Source of the DNA: Thaumarchaeota archaeon UBA160 | GTDB lineage: Archaea > Thermoproteota > Nitrososphaeria > Conexivisphaerales > UBA164 | NCBI GenBank assembly: GCA_002506605.1 | Contig: DAXX01000062.1 | Coordinates: 1 to 6,821, forward strand | DNA length: 6,821 nt | Direction of reading: 5' to 3' | Shown: positions 5,415 to 6,821 of the stretch, one piece after another | Position numbering within the stretch: the first letter of the stretch is position 1 | Layout: every line of letters begins with the position of its first letter | Position numbers and translations under genes: made by a program | Notes under the pieces: model-generated | What the model was told of the DNA's origin: nothing | The model's input: the letters and a program-made list of their open reading frames with translations, nothing else | The model's database searches: none

Positions 5415-5969
5415 TCAAAAAATTAAATTTACAATTAAATAAAGCATTATTGATAAAAAATAGGCCAAAAACGCATAACCCAAAAGAGGAACGCCATAAT
5501 GATAAAATTCTGTTTGTGAATCATCTTGTTCTTTACTGCTCCTTTTTTCTTGATTTTCTGGTAGCCAATATTTACGATCTTCATTTTTTATATTATTTTT
5601 TTTAATCTTCAATCCTTTTTTCTTTATATAAACCCTTAACAAATCAAAAATAGTTATAAGTGACAGAAATATCGGTAAAAAATCTAAAACGTAAAGTGCA
5701 GAAAATATAGCAGGTAAACCTAAAAGGTCGCCACTAGCAATATATTCGAATTTAAATAATATATAAGACGTTAGCCCTATTATTATGCTTAAAAAAGCAC
5801 CAAATAATGCAACTCTTAATCCAAATACAAAATATGTAATAAAGTAAGAAAGATAAGGAATAAAAATAAATACATCATCAACTTCTCTTGAAAGAAAGTC
5901 TTCAATTGCTCCAGGTAGATAAAGTATTGATGTTATTATGATCAAAGCTATTTTTAACGCTGCCTGCAT
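5415..5969 (-). CDS. Archaeal type IV prepilin/prearchaellin peptidase (PibD/FlaK-like, A24 family)
   Basis: This 184-residue membrane protein resembles archaeal prepilin peptidases, aspartic proteases that cleave class III signal peptides of archaellins and pilins at the cytoplasmic face. The first catalytic site is EDFLSREVDD (23-32), with D24 in the family's D-x3-R-x-V context. The second is ASGDLLGLP (78-86), with D81. These positions nearly coincide with the reported active-site aspartates of Sulfolobus PibD (23 and 80). The first glycine of the GxGD motif is alanine here. Hydrophobic segments lie at about 3-22, 33-50, 52-74, 86-112 and 161-183. A charged cytoplasmic loop of about 45 residues (114-158) precedes the last one. 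No pilin or archaellum genes are nearby, as is common for this enzyme. It is divergent from aIF6 across 86 nt. Confidence 0.85.
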   Translation of the reverse strand: MQAALKIALIIITSILYLPGAIEDFLSREVDDVFIFIPYLSYFITYFVFGLRVALFGAFLSIIIGLTSYILFKFEYIASGDLLGLPAIFSALYVLDFLPIFLSLITIFDLLRVYIKKKGLKIKKNNIKNEDRKYWLPENQEKRSSKEQDDSQTEFYHYGVPLLGYAFLAYFLSIMLYLIVNLIF

Positions 5970-6024
5970 TTATAACATAAATTTAAACTTAAACAATAAA
6001 AAACATTACGGAATTTAATAAAGG

Positions 6025-6032
6025 TTTAAAAA
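6025..6032 (+). promoter_or_regulatory. TATA box of the aIF6 gene
   Basis: TTTAAAAA follows a purine-rich AATAAAGG and is centred about 27 nt before the TTG at 6056. The spacing supports a leaderless transcript starting at the TTG codon. Confidence 0.5.
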
Positions 6033-6055
6033 GATAAAAACTGCAAAAATAAAAG

Positions 6056-6760
6056 TTGTCGATATATCTTTACAATGTATACAGAAACCCAAACGTTGGA
6101 TTGTTTTTGAAGGCATCTGAGCGTACATTATTAATTCCTCAAGGGTATCCCGAAAGAAAAGCAAAATTGATGGCTGAAATGTTAAAAGTTAACTTTTATT
6201 ATGCAAGTGCAGGAGGAGGAAGGCTTTTAGGACCACTTTTAGTTATGAACTCTTCCGGAGCGCTTATAACAAAGTTTGCAACTGATGATGAAGTAAGCGA
6301 ACTAGCCAGATCTATTAATGGTACTGTTGAAAGGTTAGATTCAATTTATACTTCAGTGGGGAATCTCTTTTTGGTGAACGATTATGGAGGTATAGCTTCA
6401 CCCATACTTTCAGATAAAGAAATTGAGCAAGCTTCAAAGGTATTAAAGATAAAGTTCGTAAGAATGCCAATAGCTGGTTACTTACAGGTTGGAGCCGTTG
6501 GTGTGGCAACAAATAAAGGTGCATTATTACATCCGATGTCAAAGGAAGAAGAACTTAAAAAGGCAAAAGAAATCCTTGGGGTAGATGTAGATGTTGGGTC
6601 TATAAACTCTGGAGTGCCGTTTGTTGCTTCAGGCATAGTTGGAAATACAAAGGGTTTAATTGTAGGGAGAAGCACTACAGGACCAGAGCTCATGATAATT
6701 AGTAGAATATTTAAATTTGAGGGAAACCCAATAAAACATATAAAAGCTTTAGAAGAATAA
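6056..6760 (+). CDS. eif6: Translation initiation factor 6 (aIF6)
   Basis: This 234-residue protein is archaeal IF6, which binds the large ribosomal subunit and keeps it from joining the small one. The family fold has five similar alpha/beta repeats. Characteristic segments are GNLFLVNDYGGIASPIL (102-118), VGVATNKGALLHPMSKEEEL (148-167), INSGVPFVASGIVGNTKGLI (183-202) and VGRSTTGPELMIISRIF (203-219). It is slightly longer than the usual 220 or so residues. The start is TTG: it gives MSIYLYNVYRNPNVGLFLKA, matching the family's first strand, and lies about 27 nt after a TATA box. No ATG is available nearby. The L39e/L31e genes that often precede aIF6 in archaea are absent; a prepilin peptidase gene is divergent instead. 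Confidence 0.96.
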   Translation: MSIYLYNVYRNPNVGLFLKASERTLLIPQGYPERKAKLMAEMLKVNFYYASAGGGRLLGPLLVMNSSGALITKFATDDEVSELARSINGTVERLDSIYTSVGNLFLVNDYGGIASPILSDKEIEQASKVLKIKFVRMPIAGYLQVGAVGVATNKGALLHPMSKEEELKKAKEILGVDVDVGSINSGVPFVASGIVGNTKGLIVGRSTTGPELMIISRIFKFEGNPIKHIKALEE

Positions 6761-6767
6761 TAACACC

Positions 6768-6821
6768 TTACATAATAATAACTTTTAGTATTTGATGTTG
6801 GTCAAATAAGATTTTCAGATA
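6768..6821 (-). CDS. C-terminal end of an unidentified protein (partial), related to the one at the left edge
   Basis: A minus-strand frame enters from the right edge and ends with TAA at 6770-6768. It gives 17 residues, YLKILFDQHQILKVIIM. KILFDQH is shared exactly, and in the same frame, with the plus-strand partial frame at the left edge. The underlying DNA matches at 21 of 22 bases. The other two minus-strand frames are closed by a TGA within this stretch, which supports the coding reading. The stop lies only 7 nt from the aIF6 stop, a tight convergent arrangement. The family cannot be recognised from so few residues. Confidence 0.42.
   Translation of the reverse strand, partial: YLKILFDQHQILKVIIM
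6794..6815 (-). repeat. Right copy of the 22-bp inverted repeat
   Basis: The reverse complement of this segment matches 1-22 with one mismatch. Immediately outside it, the minus strand continues as TATCTG to the window edge; the corresponding left flank is not available for comparison. Confidence 0.8.

Noticed and set aside
6315..6693. Two minus-strand open frames antisense to aIF6
   Set aside because: Both lie wholly within the strongly supported aIF6 gene and have no family resemblance.
1..6821. The whole window as a transposon bounded by terminal inverted repeats
   Set aside because: The contents are core housekeeping genes (S8e, a tRNA, aIF6, pathway enzymes) with no transposase or integrase. 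The repeat also has a shared reading frame at the ends of partial genes, which fits duplicated coding sequence better than transposon ends.

Overview
The window looks like chromosomal DNA from a thermophilic archaeon, most likely a member of the Thermoproteota (Crenarchaeota). The DNA is strongly AT-rich, but the single tRNA has GC-saturated stems, as expected of a thermophile. Markers of the domain are ribosomal protein S8e, translation initiation factor aIF6, a PibD/FlaK-type prepilin peptidase, and a UbiD-family decarboxylase beside the small subunit of an aconitase-X type dehydratase. That last pair points to the archaeal (phosphomevalonate dehydratase) mevalonate pathway, which argues against Sulfolobales, where the eukaryote-like decarboxylase route is used. 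The genus cannot be named from this sequence alone.

Layout, left to right. Positions 1-48 hold the last 15 codons of a plus-strand gene. 61-795 (minus) is an archaeal metallophosphoesterase, divergent from a small Toprim protein at 939-1352 (plus). A three-gene minus-strand operon follows, read from 3843 down to 1369: UbiD-like decarboxylase, AcnX small subunit (ATGA overlap), then a thymidylate-kinase-like P-loop protein (11-nt overlap). 3844-4165 is intergenic and carries the two divergent promoters. S8e (4166-4540) and a CAU-anticodon tRNA (4580-4653) follow on the plus strand. 4654-5414 is about 760 nt without a convincing gene. 5415-5969 (minus) is the prepilin peptidase, divergent from aIF6 (6056-6760, plus). 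Positions 6768-6821 hold the end of a minus-strand gene converging on aIF6.

How the genes work together. S8e, the tRNA and aIF6 serve translation. UbiD and AcnX-S are expected to act in succession: dehydration of mevalonate 5-phosphate, then decarboxylation of anhydromevalonate phosphate to isopentenyl phosphate. The large AcnX subunit needed for the first step is not in this window. The kinase-like gene shares their transcript but has no obvious pathway role. Several genes have a TATA-like box centred about 27-29 nt upstream of the start codon, implying leaderless mRNAs. Genes inside the operon, and the Toprim gene, instead have Shine-Dalgarno sequences.

The most unexpected feature is a near-perfect 22-bp inverted repeat at the two window edges (1-22 and 6794-6815). 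Both copies read KILFDQH in the same frame, at the ends of the two partial genes that point into the window. I found no CRISPR array, insertion sequence or clearly new multi-gene system.
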